Shown here piece after piece: positions 40,693 to 51,286 of a DNA stretch of 64,000 nt (its first letter is position 1; each line of letters begins with the position of its first letter). Origin of the DNA: Pseudooceanicola batsensis HTCC2597 (lineage in GTDB: Bacteria > Pseudomonadota > Alphaproteobacteria > Rhodobacterales > Rhodobacteraceae); contig NZ_CH724131.1 of NCBI RefSeq assembly GCF_000152725.1, positions 2,797,412-2,861,411 on the forward strand, written 5' to 3'. Under the pieces are notes generated by a model. That model saw only the letters and a program-made list of their open reading frames with translations. It ran no database searches and was not told the origin of the DNA. Position numbers and translations under genes: made by a program.

Positions 40693-42590
40693 TGGGGCAG
40701 CGCTCCGGTCGAAAGCAGATGCGACAGGTCGGCCGGATCGAAGGGCTTGCGAAGCACCGGGCATCGCTGCGCCGCCTCGACAAAGAGCGTGTGATCCGTC
40801 CGCAGGGACGTCATCATGTAGCAGGGTGGCGCATCGGCAGGCAAGCTGTCGAAGAGATCTATCCCCGTGAGCGACCCCTCCAGCGTGATGTCCGTCAGGA
40901 TCAGCGTCAGGCCGGGAACCTGGGTGACAAGGCTGCGTGCTTCCTCGACGCTGGCGGCCTCGATGACCGAATAGCCCTCGGCGCGCAGCATGCTCCGGAC
41001 GGTCTGGCGCAGGTCGGGGCTGTCCTCGACCAGCAGCGCCAGCCCCGGGGCGGCGGCGGGCTGCGCAGGTCGCCACGGCAGTTGCAGGACCACCCGGCCC
41101 CCCGACCGCGTGTTGCCCAGCTTCATCCGCCCCCCGACGATCTGGGTCATGTCGTACACGGTCGACAGGCCCAGTCCGCTGCCCGCGTCGCCCTTGGTCG
41201 TGAAGAAAGGATCCAGCGCATGGGTCAGTGCGGTCTCGGAAAAGCCCGGCCCGTCATCCTCCAGGACGAGTTCCAGCCAGGTGTCCTGAAGGTTGCGCGC
41301 GGTGAGCGTGATGCGCCCCGCGCCGCCGACCGCATCCTTGGCGTTCAGGATCAGGTTCAGCAGGCTGTCCTGAAGCATCGCGATATCGAGCATGAGCCGC
41401 GCCCCGCCGGTGCGATCATCGACCGCGAGGGTCACGCCCTCGCCCAGCGTCGGCTCGGCCAGCGTCGTCAGTTCCGACAGAAAGCCCGACAGCTCGACCG
41501 GGGCCGGGGCGGGCCTGCGGTCGGCGGTCATCTTGGCCAGCCCGTTGAGCAGATCGCCTCCGCGACGCGCGGCGGCCAGTGTCGCCTCGACGAGGCGCCG
41601 CGCATCCGGGTCGAGGTCGCTCGCCGCGAGGCGGGACTGGGTGCCCAGAATGATCGTCAGCAGGTTCGAGAAATCGTGCGCCATGCCGCTGGTGACCTGT
41701 GCTGCCAGCTGCCGGCGCCGCGACTGGGCCAGCGCGGCGCGGGTCTGGGTCTCCTCGGTGACGTCCATCGACAGGATGTAGGCGCCGCCCTCGCCGTCGG
41801 GGTTGAGCGCCGTGCGGATCCGCCGGGACGAGGCCGCATCGGTGAATTCGAACACCGACTCCCGCCCCTCGTAGGCGATGTCGAGATAAGGTTTCACCGC
41901 CGCGTAGGCTTGCGCCCCCAGCACATCCGCCATGTGCAGTCCGAGGATATTCGACGGCCGCCCCGGCATGATCGCGTTCAGCCGCCGGTTGGAATAATTA
42001 TACGTGCGGCGCGGCGAGATATGGGCGATATGCGCCGGCATCATTTCGGTCGTCAGCCGGATTCGCGCCTCCATCTGCGTCAGCTCGCCCCGGGCCTCCT
42101 CGAGCGCGGCATTCGTCGCCTGCAGCTTGCGGTTGGCGGCGGCGAGATCCTCGGCATGGTTGATCAGCTGGCCCGACAATTCGGCCGACCGCGCGCGCAG
42201 CAGCTCCTCCTGCCGCTTGATGTCGGTGATGTCGGTGTAGACCGTGACCCATCCGCCCTGGGGCAGCGGCGCCCCCTCGACCGAGATCACCCGCCCGTTC
42301 GATCGCGTCCGTTCGAAATAATGCGGCCGGAAGGTCAGGGCCTGCGCGACCCGTTCATGGATGGCGGTCTCGGTGTCGTCGATGGGGCCGTATTCGCCGG
42401 TCTCCACCAGATGGCGGATCGTGTCCTGGAACGGCGCGCCCGCCTTTGTCAGGCGGTTCGGCAGGGCGAACATCTCGCGGAATTGCCGGTTGCACAGCAC
42501 GAGCCGCAGATCCTCGTCATAGATGGACAGGGCCTGCTGGATCAGGTTCAGGCCCGCTCGGGTCAGGGAATCCCGTCTGCTGAAGTCCAT
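40689..42590 (-). CDS. Hybrid PAS histidine kinase with receiver domain
   Basis: 633 residues from the ATG at 42590; ATGs at 42614/42611 are alternatives. Two PAS-like domains (about 10-130 and 185-280, joined by a coiled coil) precede the kinase core. The H-box is SGMAHDFSNLLTIILG (His305); the N-box is NLILNAKDAV, with DDGPGF and GSGLGLSTVYDM. A C-terminal receiver has ALLVEDSPD and the acceptor LILTDITLEG (Asp567). No transmembrane helix is seen, so it senses a cytoplasmic cue. It signals to the adjacent OmpR-type regulator. Confidence 0.9.
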   Translation of the reverse strand: MDFSRRDSLTRAGLNLIQQALSIYDEDLRLVLCNRQFREMFALPNRLTKAGAPFQDTIRHLVETGEYGPIDDTETAIHERVAQALTFRPHYFERTRSNGRVISVEGAPLPQGGWVTVYTDITDIKRQEELLRARSAELSGQLINHAEDLAAANRKLQATNAALEEARGELTQMEARIRLTTEMMPAHIAHISPRRTYNYSNRRLNAIMPGRPSNILGLHMADVLGAQAYAAVKPYLDIAYEGRESVFEFTDAASSRRIRTALNPDGEGGAYILSMDVTEETQTRAALAQSRRRQLAAQVTSGMAHDFSNLLTIILGTQSRLAASDLDPDARRLVEATLAAARRGGDLLNGLAKMTADRRPAPAPVELSGFLSELTTLAEPTLGEGVTLAVDDRTGGARLMLDIAMLQDSLLNLILNAKDAVGGAGRITLTARNLQDTWLELVLEDDGPGFSETALTHALDPFFTTKGDAGSGLGLSTVYDMTQIVGGRMKLGNTRSGGRVVLQLPWRPAQPAAAPGLALLVEDSPDLRQTVRSMLRAEGYSVIEAASVEEARSLVTQVPGLTLILTDITLEGSLTGIDLFDSLPADAPPCYMMTSLRTDHTLFVEAAQRCPVLRKPFDPADLSHLLSTGALPQ

Positions 42591-42656
42591 CGCCGCCCCC
42601 GCTGGTGACATCATGAGGTAGCATCCGCCGCGCACGGGGGAAAGCGCGTCGCAGCT

Positions 42657-42676
42657 GTTACAATTCGTTACATTTC
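42657..42676. promoter_or_regulatory. Tandem GTTACA repeats, candidate response-regulator site
   Basis: Two 10-bp direct repeats, GTTACAATTC and GTTACATTTC (9 of 10 identical), lie head to tail with one-turn spacing. This is the pattern bound by OmpR-family dimers. The reverse strand, TGTAACGAATTGTA, is close to the E. coli RstA box. It sits between the divergent kinase and acyl-CoA ligase genes. Confidence 0.55.
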
Positions 42677-42795
42677 GGAAATGATGCCGAAAAGGTTCGC
42701 CGCAACTTATTGGGGACCTTCCGCACGACGGGGGGATTCGCCGCGACAGGGCGGACCGGCGCGGGGAGGTGCCGGGACAAGGGGAGGGACACTGC

Positions 42796-44765
<1,970 letters not shown>

Positions 44766-44769
<4 letters not shown>

Positions 44770-45098
44770 GCAAACATCTGTCATTGCGCGTCGAATATTC
44801 GTTGCACAACAAGACGGAAGCTCAGAGGAGCAAAGCCGGAATTGATGCCATGCGTGCTGCAAAGTTTCTCGAACGCACACTGGGCGGGGAGACCATCCGT
44901 CTTTGCGACAGCAACAAGGCCATCTTCAAAGAGGTCGGGTTGGGTCGGTGCTATTGGCATCGGAATGCTCCTAGTGAATTGAGCCTTCCAACTTCAGCAG
45001 TTTCCTCTGGCAGCAAATGCACAAGGAAAGACCGAACAACGGGCCATCGCACCTTCTGCAGAAAAAATTATCAGTATCAGGGGGTTGTCTATGCTTGA
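44766..45098 (+). CDS. Doubtful 110-codon ORF in low-GC spacer
   Basis: An ATG overlapping the ligase stop (ATGA) opens a 110-codon frame that ends 8 bp inside the next gene. Third positions are about 60% G/C in the first half and about 40% in the second, far below neighbouring genes. The product (start MSKHLSLRVEYSLHNKTEAQ) is Cys- and Ser-rich near its end and matches nothing I recognise. It is more likely a spacer or a decayed insert than a working gene. Confidence 0.22.
44770..45090. other. Low-GC spacer between acyl-CoA ligase and livG
   Basis: About 320 bp of clearly lower GC than the flanking operon, the longest non-core gap inside it. It contains a 26-bp dyad near its start, a TTCTGCAGAA palindrome (45054-45063), a short A-run, and ends in AGGGGG 6 bp before livG. 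It might hold an internal promoter or be acquired DNA. Confidence 0.55.
44784..44809. promoter_or_regulatory. 26-bp dyad, candidate operator
   Basis: Half-sites TTGCGCGTCGAAT and ATTCGTTGCACAA are inverted with 10 of 13 pairs matching; the central CGAATATTCG is perfect. The dyad begins 15 bp after the acyl-CoA ligase stop. The size suits a TetR- or GntR-type dimer; no such regulator is encoded in the window. Confidence 0.5.
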
Positions 45099-45909
45099 CC
45101 AGACCGAGGGCTACACCACCGAAGACGGCCGCAGGATCGGCGGCGTGGTGATGGAGATGCGGAACATCACTCTTCGGTTCGGCGGGGTGGTGGCGATCAA
45201 GGACATCAGCTTCGACATCCGCGAGGGCGAGATCCGCGCGATCATCGGGCCGAACGGCGCCGGCAAGTCCTCGATGCTGAACGTCATCAGCGGCTTCTAC
45301 ATCCCGCAGGAGGGCGAGGTGCTTTACAAGGGTGCGAAGCGGCCCCAGATGAAACCCTACGAGGTCGCACGGCAGGGTATCGCGCGCACCTTCCAGAACA
45401 TCGCTCTCTTCGAGGGCATGACGGTTCTGGACAACGTGATGACCGGGCGCCTGAACCACATGAAGACGAACCTGTTTCAACAGGCGCTCTGGAAGGGCAG
45501 GGCCGAGAAGGAAGAGGTCGAGAACCGCGAAGTCGTGGAAAAGGTGATCGACTTCCTCGAAATCCAGAATATCCGCAAGACGCCCGTCGCGCGCCTGCCC
45601 TACGGACTGAAGAAGCGGGTCGAACTGGCCCGGGCTTTGGCGGCCGAACCGTCGCTCCTGCTGCTCGACGAACCCATGGCGGGCATGAACGTCGAGGAGA
45701 AGGAGGACATGTCCCGCTTCATCCTGGACGTGAACGACGAGTTCGGCACCACCATCGCGCTGATCGAGCATGACATGGGCGTGGTGATGGATCTCAGCGA
45801 CCGGGTGGTCGTCATGGATTACGGCCAGAAGATCGGCGACGGCACACCGGACGAGGTGCGCAGCAACCAGGACGTCATCGACGCCTATCTGGGGGTTGCG
45901 CATGACTGA
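45091..45909 (+). CDS. LIV-type ABC transporter ATPase (LivG-like)
   Basis: 272 residues from the ATG at 45091 (AGGGGG 6 bp upstream); a TTG at 45085 is the alternative. Walker A is GPNGAGKSS, the Q-loop IARTFQNIALFEGMTVLDNVM, Walker B LLLLDEPMAG, and the H-loop LIEHDM, all typical of LivG. The signature LPYGLKKRVELARAL departs from LSGG but is known in this branch. It drives uptake with the LivF-like ATPase encoded downstream. Confidence 0.93.
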   Translation: MLDQTEGYTTEDGRRIGGVVMEMRNITLRFGGVVAIKDISFDIREGEIRAIIGPNGAGKSSMLNVISGFYIPQEGEVLYKGAKRPQMKPYEVARQGIARTFQNIALFEGMTVLDNVMTGRLNHMKTNLFQQALWKGRAEKEEVENREVVEKVIDFLEIQNIRKTPVARLPYGLKKRVELARALAAEPSLLLLDEPMAGMNVEEKEDMSRFILDVNDEFGTTIALIEHDMGVVMDLSDRVVVMDYGQKIGDGTPDEVRSNQDVIDAYLGVAHD

Positions 45910-45971
45910 GGCCGCGACTCCGTTGGCGAATTCCGCCCGTGCGGGGACCTTTGCCCGGTCCGTCGCCGTTG

Positions 45972-45993
45972 TCCTTCCGAACACACGGAAGGA
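45972..45993 (+). promoter_or_regulatory. Hairpin covering a ribosome binding site
   Basis: TCCTTCCG and CGGAAGGA form a perfect 8-bp stem with a 6-nt loop. The right arm contains most of the GGAAGGAG ribosome binding site of the gene starting at 46002. In RNA this would hide the site, hinting at translational control. Confidence 0.5.
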
Positions 45994-46001
45994 GACCACG
46001 G

Positions 46002-46367
46002 ATGCCCGACCTGACCTGGACCAAGAAGACACTTGCGGAAATCCTCGGAGAGGATCGTGGACTGAGCGATGCGGCCGCCCTGCAGGCGGCGCAGTTCCGC
46101 CAGGAGGACCTGGACGATCTGCTGACGGACGAACGGCAGGCGCTGAAACAGGCGCTGCGGGACGCGGCGCATGCCGCGCGCAATGCCCGCCAGCCCGAGA
46201 TGGGCGAGGGCGACACGCGGCCGGACTTCACGGCCGAGGATATCACCGAGGGCCTGCTGGCGGCACGCTCCGCGCTCGAGGCGGTGCCGGCCGGCAAACG
46301 TTCGGAAAAGGCCAACGCGCTGATCGCGGACTGCGCCTGCGAACCGGCTGGCGCGACGCGGAACTGA
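46002..46367 (+). CDS. Small protein of unknown function in LIV operon
   Basis: 121 residues from the ATG at 46002 (AAGGAG 8 bp upstream). It is mostly helical and charged, with no membrane segment: SDAAALQAAQFRQEDLDDLL, then QALKQALRDAAHAARNARQPEMG, and a C-terminal ALEAVPAGKRSEKANALI. Codon use matches neighbouring genes, supporting a real gene. No family is recognised. It is inserted between the ATPase and the first permease, a position where classical liv operons have nothing. Confidence 0.68.
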   Translation: MPDLTWTKKTLAEILGEDRGLSDAAALQAAQFRQEDLDDLLTDERQALKQALRDAAHAARNARQPEMGEGDTRPDFTAEDITEGLLAARSALEAVPAGKRSEKANALIADCACEPAGATRN

Positions 46368-46412
46368 CAAGGGCGCGCGCCGCGTGCCCGCTGAGAAAGG
46401 GGGGCGCGGCGC

Positions 46413-47399
46413 ATGCCTGACCAGCTGCTATTCGGAATGGAGGTCTTTCTGAACGGCCTGATGGCCGGGGTGCTCTATGCCCTCGTCGCCTTGGGCTTCG
46501 TTCTGATCTACAAGGCCTCCGGCATCTTCAACTACGCGCAGGGCGTCATGGCGCTCTTTGCCGCCCTCACTCTCGTGGGGATCATGGAGGGTCAGGTGCC
46601 CTTCTCCCACCTGATCAACGCCATATTCGGAACCGAGGTGCATCATTTCGGATGGCACCTGCCAGCCGTCGTGGGGATCGTGCTGACCATCGTGGTGATG
46701 ATCGGCCTCGCCTGGGCGGTAAACGCCTTCATCATGCGGCACCTCGTCAACCAGGAGCCCATCATCCTCTTCATGGCGACCATCGGGCTTGCCTATTTCA
46801 TGGAGGGGCTGGGCGATCTCATGTGGGGCGCCGACATCAAGAAACTAGACGTCGGGCTGCCGCAGGGCATCAACACCGCCATAGACGAGGCGACCTACGA
46901 CTTCTTCGGCTACGGCTTCTTCATCGACAACCTCGACATCTGGGCCACGGTGATCGCCATCATCCTCGTGGCCGCCCTGATGCTCTTCTCGCAGTACACC
47001 AAGCAGGGCCGGGCCCTGCGCGCCGTAGCCGACGATCACCAGGCGGCGCTGTCGGTGGGCATCTCGCTCAACTTCATATGGGTTCTCGTCTGGTCCATCG
47101 CGGGCTTCGTCGCACTGGTGGCGGGCATCATGTGGGGCGCGAAATCGGGCGTTCAGTTCTCGCTTTCGCTCATTGCACTCAAGGCGCTGCCAGTCCTGAT
47201 GCTCGGGGGTTTCACCTCGATCCCCGGCGCCATCGTCGGCGGGCTGATCATCGGGGTCGGCGAGAAGCTCTTCGAATTCGCCATCGGGCCGCTCGTCGGC
47301 GGTGCCACCGAGAACTGGTTCGCCTATGTGCTCGCGCTGATCTTCCTCGTCTTCCGGCCGCAGGGCCTGTTCGGCGAGAAGATCATCGAGAGGGTCTGA
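46413..47399 (+). CDS. LIV-type ABC permease (LivH-like)
   Basis: 328 residues with about eight transmembrane helices. The start LNGLMAGVLYALVALGFVLIYKASGIFNYAQGVMALF is the hallmark of LivH. The cytoplasmic coupling segment GRALRAVADDHQAALSVGI and the end FRPQGLFGEKIIERV are also typical. An extra loop near residues 50-75 is slightly longer than in leucine transporters. It pairs with the LivM-like permease. Confidence 0.93.
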   Translation: MPDQLLFGMEVFLNGLMAGVLYALVALGFVLIYKASGIFNYAQGVMALFAALTLVGIMEGQVPFSHLINAIFGTEVHHFGWHLPAVVGIVLTIVVMIGLAWAVNAFIMRHLVNQEPIILFMATIGLAYFMEGLGDLMWGADIKKLDVGLPQGINTAIDEATYDFFGYGFFIDNLDIWATVIAIILVAALMLFSQYTKQGRALRAVADDHQAALSVGISLNFIWVLVWSIAGFVALVAGIMWGAKSGVQFSLSLIALKALPVLMLGGFTSIPGAIVGGLIIGVGEKLFEFAIGPLVGGATENWFAYVLALIFLVFRPQGLFGEKIIERV

Positions 47400-47417
47400 C
47401 GATGCGGAGGAAACCCA

Positions 47418-47627
47418 ATGCGCGCACTCCTGCCACCTGTCATCCTGCTGATCCCGGGGTCGGCCGCCATCTGGCTCGCCCGAATGATCGGCGAGGCCCG
47501 AAAGGGCGATCTGGAGAGCGGCCCCTTCTGGGCGGACGTGACGCTTCTGTCCATGCTTGGTCTGGCGCTCGTCTCGGCGGGTCTGGTCTGGCTGATCGTC
47601 CGGCTGGTCGCGCTGGCGAGGGCCTGA
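47418..47627 (+). CDS. Small two-helix membrane protein in LIV operon
   Basis: 69 residues with GGAGGAAAC just upstream of the ATG. Helices lie at about 5-22 and 43-65 with a short charged loop (MIGEARKGDLESGPFW) between. It is unrecognised. Its place between the two permease genes, with a proper ribosome binding site, suggests an accessory membrane subunit. Confidence 0.62.
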   Translation: MRALLPPVILLIPGSAAIWLARMIGEARKGDLESGPFWADVTLLSMLGLALVSAGLVWLIVRLVALARA

Positions 47628-47634
47628 GACCGAC

Positions 47635-47829
47635 ATGAAGCAGCGCGCCATCTCCGACGGGACGTTCCGGCCGAACTTCAGATCCCTCGCGGTCGCGGCC
47701 CGCGAGGCGACGAGGGGGCTGCGCATGACATCCCTTGCCCTGGCGGACGTCGGCATCCGTTTCCGCACGCCAATTCACCGCTCGGGCGACACCGCCTGCC
47801 CGCGGTCCCCCAAGATGCACGAGGTCTGA
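47635..47829 (+). CDS. Possible small ORF between permease genes
   Basis: 64 codons, 7 bp after the previous small gene and 3 bp before the LivM-like gene. The ribosome binding site is weak, but third positions are strongly G/C, as in real genes of this genome. The product is basic with no membrane helix and no recognised motif (MKQRAISDGTFRPNFRSLAV at the start). Its reality is open. Confidence 0.35.
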   Translation: MKQRAISDGTFRPNFRSLAVAAREATRGLRMTSLALADVGIRFRTPIHRSGDTACPRSPKMHEV

Positions 47830-47832
47830 GAC

Positions 47833-48909
47833 ATGTTCTATCGCGAAGCCGGTGAGTTCAAGACATCCTATGTCGACGACAACCAGACCTTTCCGATCCG
47901 GTTCGACCGCTACCGCTATTACGCCGTTCTGGCGGTCGCCTTCCTGATCGTGCCCTTCGTCATCAACGACTACTGGGCCAATGCGGTCCTGCTGCCGTTC
48001 CTGATATACGCCATCGCGGCGATCGGCCTGAACATCCTCGTGGGCTACTGCGGACAGGTCTCGCTCGGGACGGGGGGCTTCATGGCGGTCGGGGCCTACG
48101 CGACCTACAAGCTGATGACTGCCTTCCCCGACATCAACATCTTCTTTCACATCGTCATGGCGGGGGGCATCACCGCCATCGTCGGTGTGCTGTTCGGCCT
48201 GCCGTCGCTGCGCATCAAGGGGTTCTATCTGGCAGTGGCCACGCTGGCCGCGCAGTTCTTCCTGGTGTGGCTCTTCAACAGGGTCCCGTGGTTCTACAAC
48301 AACTCGGCCTCGGGCCAGATCAACGCGCCCGAACGCACCGTCTTTGGCCAGGCCGTGACCGGCCCTGCGACCGAGGCCTGGGCGACCTATCTCTTCTGCC
48401 TCGTCTTCACCGTCGCTTCGGCCCTTCTTGCCCGGAACCTCACCCGCGGCGCCATGGGCCGCAGGTGGATGGCGATCCGGGACATGGACATCGCGGCCGA
48501 GATCATCGGCGTGAATCCCCTGATCTCCAAGCTGACCGCCTTCGCCGTGTCGTCCTTCTTCGTGGGCATAGCGGGCGCTCTGTTCTTCGCGGTCTATCTC
48601 GGCGCGGTCGAAGTGGGTGAGGTCTATGGCATCAACAAGTCCTTCCTTGTGCTGTTCATGATCATCATCGGCGGTCTCGGCTCGATCTTCGGCAGCTTCG
48701 CGGGGGCGGCCTTCCTGGTGCTCCTGCCCGTACTGCTCAAGAACGTGTTGGTCGGCACATTGGGCTGGCCCACGGGGCTGGCGTCACATTTCGAGATCAT
48801 GATCCTGGGCTTTCTTATCATCGTCTTCCTTGTCGCGGAGCCGCACGGGCTGGCCCAGCTGTGGCGCGTCACGAAGGAGAAACTCCGACTCTGGCCGTTC
48901 CCCCACTGA
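47833..48909 (+). CDS. LIV-type ABC permease (LivM-like)
   Basis: 358 residues. After a soluble N-terminus (about 30 residues) come about nine helices. AIGLNILVGYCGQVSLGTGGFMAVGAYATYKL and LPSLRIKGFYLAVATLAAQFFL are the LivM hallmarks; GRRWMAIRDMDIAAEIIGVN is the ATPase-coupling loop. The end, VAEPHGLAQLWRVTKEKLRLWPFPH, is typical. It forms the second half of the membrane channel. Confidence 0.93.
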   Translation: MFYREAGEFKTSYVDDNQTFPIRFDRYRYYAVLAVAFLIVPFVINDYWANAVLLPFLIYAIAAIGLNILVGYCGQVSLGTGGFMAVGAYATYKLMTAFPDINIFFHIVMAGGITAIVGVLFGLPSLRIKGFYLAVATLAAQFFLVWLFNRVPWFYNNSASGQINAPERTVFGQAVTGPATEAWATYLFCLVFTVASALLARNLTRGAMGRRWMAIRDMDIAAEIIGVNPLISKLTAFAVSSFFVGIAGALFFAVYLGAVEVGEVYGINKSFLVLFMIIIGGLGSIFGSFAGAAFLVLLPVLLKNVLVGTLGWPTGLASHFEIMILGFLIIVFLVAEPHGLAQLWRVTKEKLRLWPFPH

Positions 48910-49003
48910 CGCGAGAGGAGCGCGGCATCCACCGCGGGAACGTCCCGGGGCGACTGCCCCAAACCAACTGCATCGGACTCGAAAAAAAGGGAGGATAGAA
49001 CCG

Positions 49004-50290
49004 ATGAGACTGAAACTGATGGCAGCACTTGCTGCAACGGTCATGGGGGTGGCACCGGCCTTGGCCGATCTGACCATCCCCGCCCTGAACTACCGGACCG
49101 GCCCCTACGCGCCGTCGGGCATCCCCTATGCCGACGGGTTCAGCGACTACATGACCATGCTGAACGAACGCGACGGCGGCATCGGCGGCGAGCAGATCAA
49201 CGTGCTGGAATGCGAGACCGGCTACAACACCGAAAAGGGCGTCGAGTGCTACGAGCAGACCAAGGGCCAGGGCGCTCTGGTCTACATCCCGCAATCCACC
49301 GGCATCACCTATCAGCTGATCCCCAAGGCGACCGCCGACGAGATCCCGATCTGGTCCGTCGCTTACGGCCGGACCTCGGCGGTGAACGGCAAGGTCTTCG
49401 AATGGATCTTCAACCTGCCCGGCACCTACTGGGACGCGGCCTCCATCATGACGAAATACGCGATGGAGCAGGAGGGGGGGTCGCTCGACGGCAAGAAGAT
49501 CGCGCTGGTCTACCACAACTCCGCCTACGGCAAGGAGCCGATCCGCACGCTTGAGAAGCTGTCCGAGAAGCACGGCTTCGAACTGGTCCTGCTGGCCGTG
49601 GATCACCCGGGCCAGGAACAGAAGTCCCAGTGGTTGCAGATCCGGCGCGAACGTCCTGACTATGTCTTCATGTGGGGCTGGGGCGTGATGAACCAGGTCG
49701 CCATCCAGGAGGCGTCGAACATCCGCTTCCCGATGGACAAGTTCATCGGTGTCTGGTGGTCCGGCTCCGAAGCGGACGTCGTTCCCGTGGGTGAGGGCGC
49801 CGACGGCTACAAGTCGGTCACCTGGCACGGCGCGGGCACCGATTACCCCGCCATGCAGGAAATCAAGTCGACCGTGATCGACGCGGGCCTGGCCGCCGGG
49901 GACGGCACCAAGTTCGGCGAGGTCGGCTACAATCGTGGCGTCTACACCGCCGCCGTCCTGGCCGAGGCGATCCGTCAGGCACAGGAGGCCAGCGGCACCT
50001 CCGACATCGACGCAACGCAGCTGCGCGACGCGATGGAGACGTTGGAGATCAGCGATGCCCGCTTCGAGGAACTGGGTCTGCCCGGCTTCACCGGCGGCTT
50101 CCAGCTGAGCTGCGCGCAGCACTCTGCGCCGCGGACCGCCTTCATCCAGCAGTGGAACGCCGCGGACCAGACCTGGACCCCGGTCTCGGACTTCATGGAG
50201 CCCGATCTCGAGGTCATCGACCCGCTGATCATGGAGGATTCCATGGCCTACGCGGAAGAGAACGGGATCACCCCGCGCGAGTGCGACTGA
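49004..50290 (+). CDS. LIV-type periplasmic substrate-binding protein
   Basis: 428 residues from the ATG at 49004 (GGGAGG upstream). A signal peptide (MRLKLMAALAATVMG..., cut after ALA) precedes a Peripla_BP_6-type type I binding fold: TGPYAPSGIPYADGFSDYMTMLNERDGGIGG, KIALVYHNSAYGKEPIRTL, and VGYNRGVYTAAVLAEAI. The branch is the long one associated with acyl/aromatic-acid CoA-ligase operons rather than leucine uptake. A strong hairpin follows, as often after highly expressed binding-protein genes. Confidence 0.9.
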   Translation: MRLKLMAALAATVMGVAPALADLTIPALNYRTGPYAPSGIPYADGFSDYMTMLNERDGGIGGEQINVLECETGYNTEKGVECYEQTKGQGALVYIPQSTGITYQLIPKATADEIPIWSVAYGRTSAVNGKVFEWIFNLPGTYWDAASIMTKYAMEQEGGSLDGKKIALVYHNSAYGKEPIRTLEKLSEKHGFELVLLAVDHPGQEQKSQWLQIRRERPDYVFMWGWGVMNQVAIQEASNIRFPMDKFIGVWWSGSEADVVPVGEGADGYKSVTWHGAGTDYPAMQEIKSTVIDAGLAAGDGTKFGEVGYNRGVYTAAVLAEAIRQAQEASGTSDIDATQLRDAMETLEISDARFEELGLPGFTGGFQLSCAQHSAPRTAFIQQWNAADQTWTPVSDFMEPDLEVIDPLIMEDSMAYAEENGITPRECD

Positions 50291-50304
50291 TCCGACCCGA
50301 TCCT

Positions 50305-50330
50305 GTCCGGGGCCCGACGGGGCCCCGGAC
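50305..50330 (+). terminator. Strong hairpin after the binding-protein gene
   Basis: A perfect 11-bp GC-rich stem with a GACG loop (arms 50305-50315 and 50320-50330) starts 15 bp after the stop. It lacks a T-run and lies inside the operon, so it may act as a partial terminator or as a 3' stabiliser that raises binding-protein mRNA over livF. Confidence 0.65.
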
Positions 50331-50372
50331 ATTCCGGCGGGCCACGGCCCCAAAGATTTCCGAGGACACGCA

Positions 50373-51224
50373 ATGACCCGAACCGAGCTGCGACAGCCCC
50401 CCGACCAGGCGCCCGCCACGGCCGAGAAGCTTCTGGAAGTCAACAATATCGAGGTGATCTACAACCACGTGATCCTCGTGCTGAAGGGCGTCTCGCTGCA
50501 TGTCCCCAAGGGCGGGATCACCGCGCTTCTGGGGGGCAACGGGGCGGGCAAGACCACGACGCTCAAGGCGGTGTCGAACCTGCTGCACTCCGAGCGCGGC
50601 GAGGTCACCAAGGGCTCGATCCTCTACCGCGGCGAACGTGTCGCGGACCTTGATCCGGCGGCGATGGTCAAGAAGGGCGTGATCCAGGTGATGGAGGGCC
50701 GCCACTGTTTCGAGCACCTCACCGTCGAAGAGAACCTGCTGACAGGTTCGTATACCCGCGGCGCCTCGAAGGGCGAGATCGACGCCGATCTCGACCTTGT
50801 CTACAGCTATTTCCCGCGCCTCAAGGAACGACGCAAGTCGCAGGCCGGCTATACCTCGGGCGGAGAACAGCAGATGGTCGCCATCGGGCGGGCGATCATG
50901 TCCCGTCCGGAAACCGTGCTGCTGGACGAGCCCTCGATGGGCCTCGCGCCGCAGCTGGTCGAGCAGATCTTCGGCATCGTCAAGGACCTGAACGAGAAGG
51001 AGGGGCTGACCTTCCTCTTGGCCGAGCAGAACACAAACGTGGCGCTGCGGTTCGCGCATTACGGATACATCCTCGAATCCGGCCGGATCGTGATGGATGG
51101 CCCCGCCGCCGAACTGCGCGAGAACCCGGATGTGAAGGAATTCTACCTCGGCATGTCCGACGAAGGGCGCAAGTCGTTCCGGGATGTCCGGTCGTACCGC
51201 CGCCGCAAACGTTGGCTGTCATGA
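50373..51224 (+). CDS. LIV-type ABC transporter ATPase (LivF-like)
   Basis: 283 residues. Walker A is GGNGAGKTT, the Q-loop region VIQVMEGRHCFEHLTVEENLL is typical of LivF (MEGR/PEGR), the signature is TSGGEQQM, Walker B is TVLLDEPSMGLAP, and the H-region LLAEQNTN. A basic tail (SYRRRKRWLS) extends past the usual end. Second ATPase of the heterodimer. Confidence 0.93.
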   Translation: MTRTELRQPPDQAPATAEKLLEVNNIEVIYNHVILVLKGVSLHVPKGGITALLGGNGAGKTTTLKAVSNLLHSERGEVTKGSILYRGERVADLDPAAMVKKGVIQVMEGRHCFEHLTVEENLLTGSYTRGASKGEIDADLDLVYSYFPRLKERRKSQAGYTSGGEQQMVAIGRAIMSRPETVLLDEPSMGLAPQLVEQIFGIVKDLNEKEGLTFLLAEQNTNVALRFAHYGYILESGRIVMDGPAAELRENPDVKEFYLGMSDEGRKSFRDVRSYRRRKRWLS

Positions 51225-51286
51225 TCGCGCCGGCCCGGAACAGCGCCCTGCGCCGGTCGTTTCCTCCCTTTGCGACGGAGGTGACC

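Noticed and set aside
42657..42676. Tandem repeats as the start of a CRISPR or microsatellite
   Set aside because: Only two 10-bp units with no spacers; the one-turn spacing fits a regulator site better.
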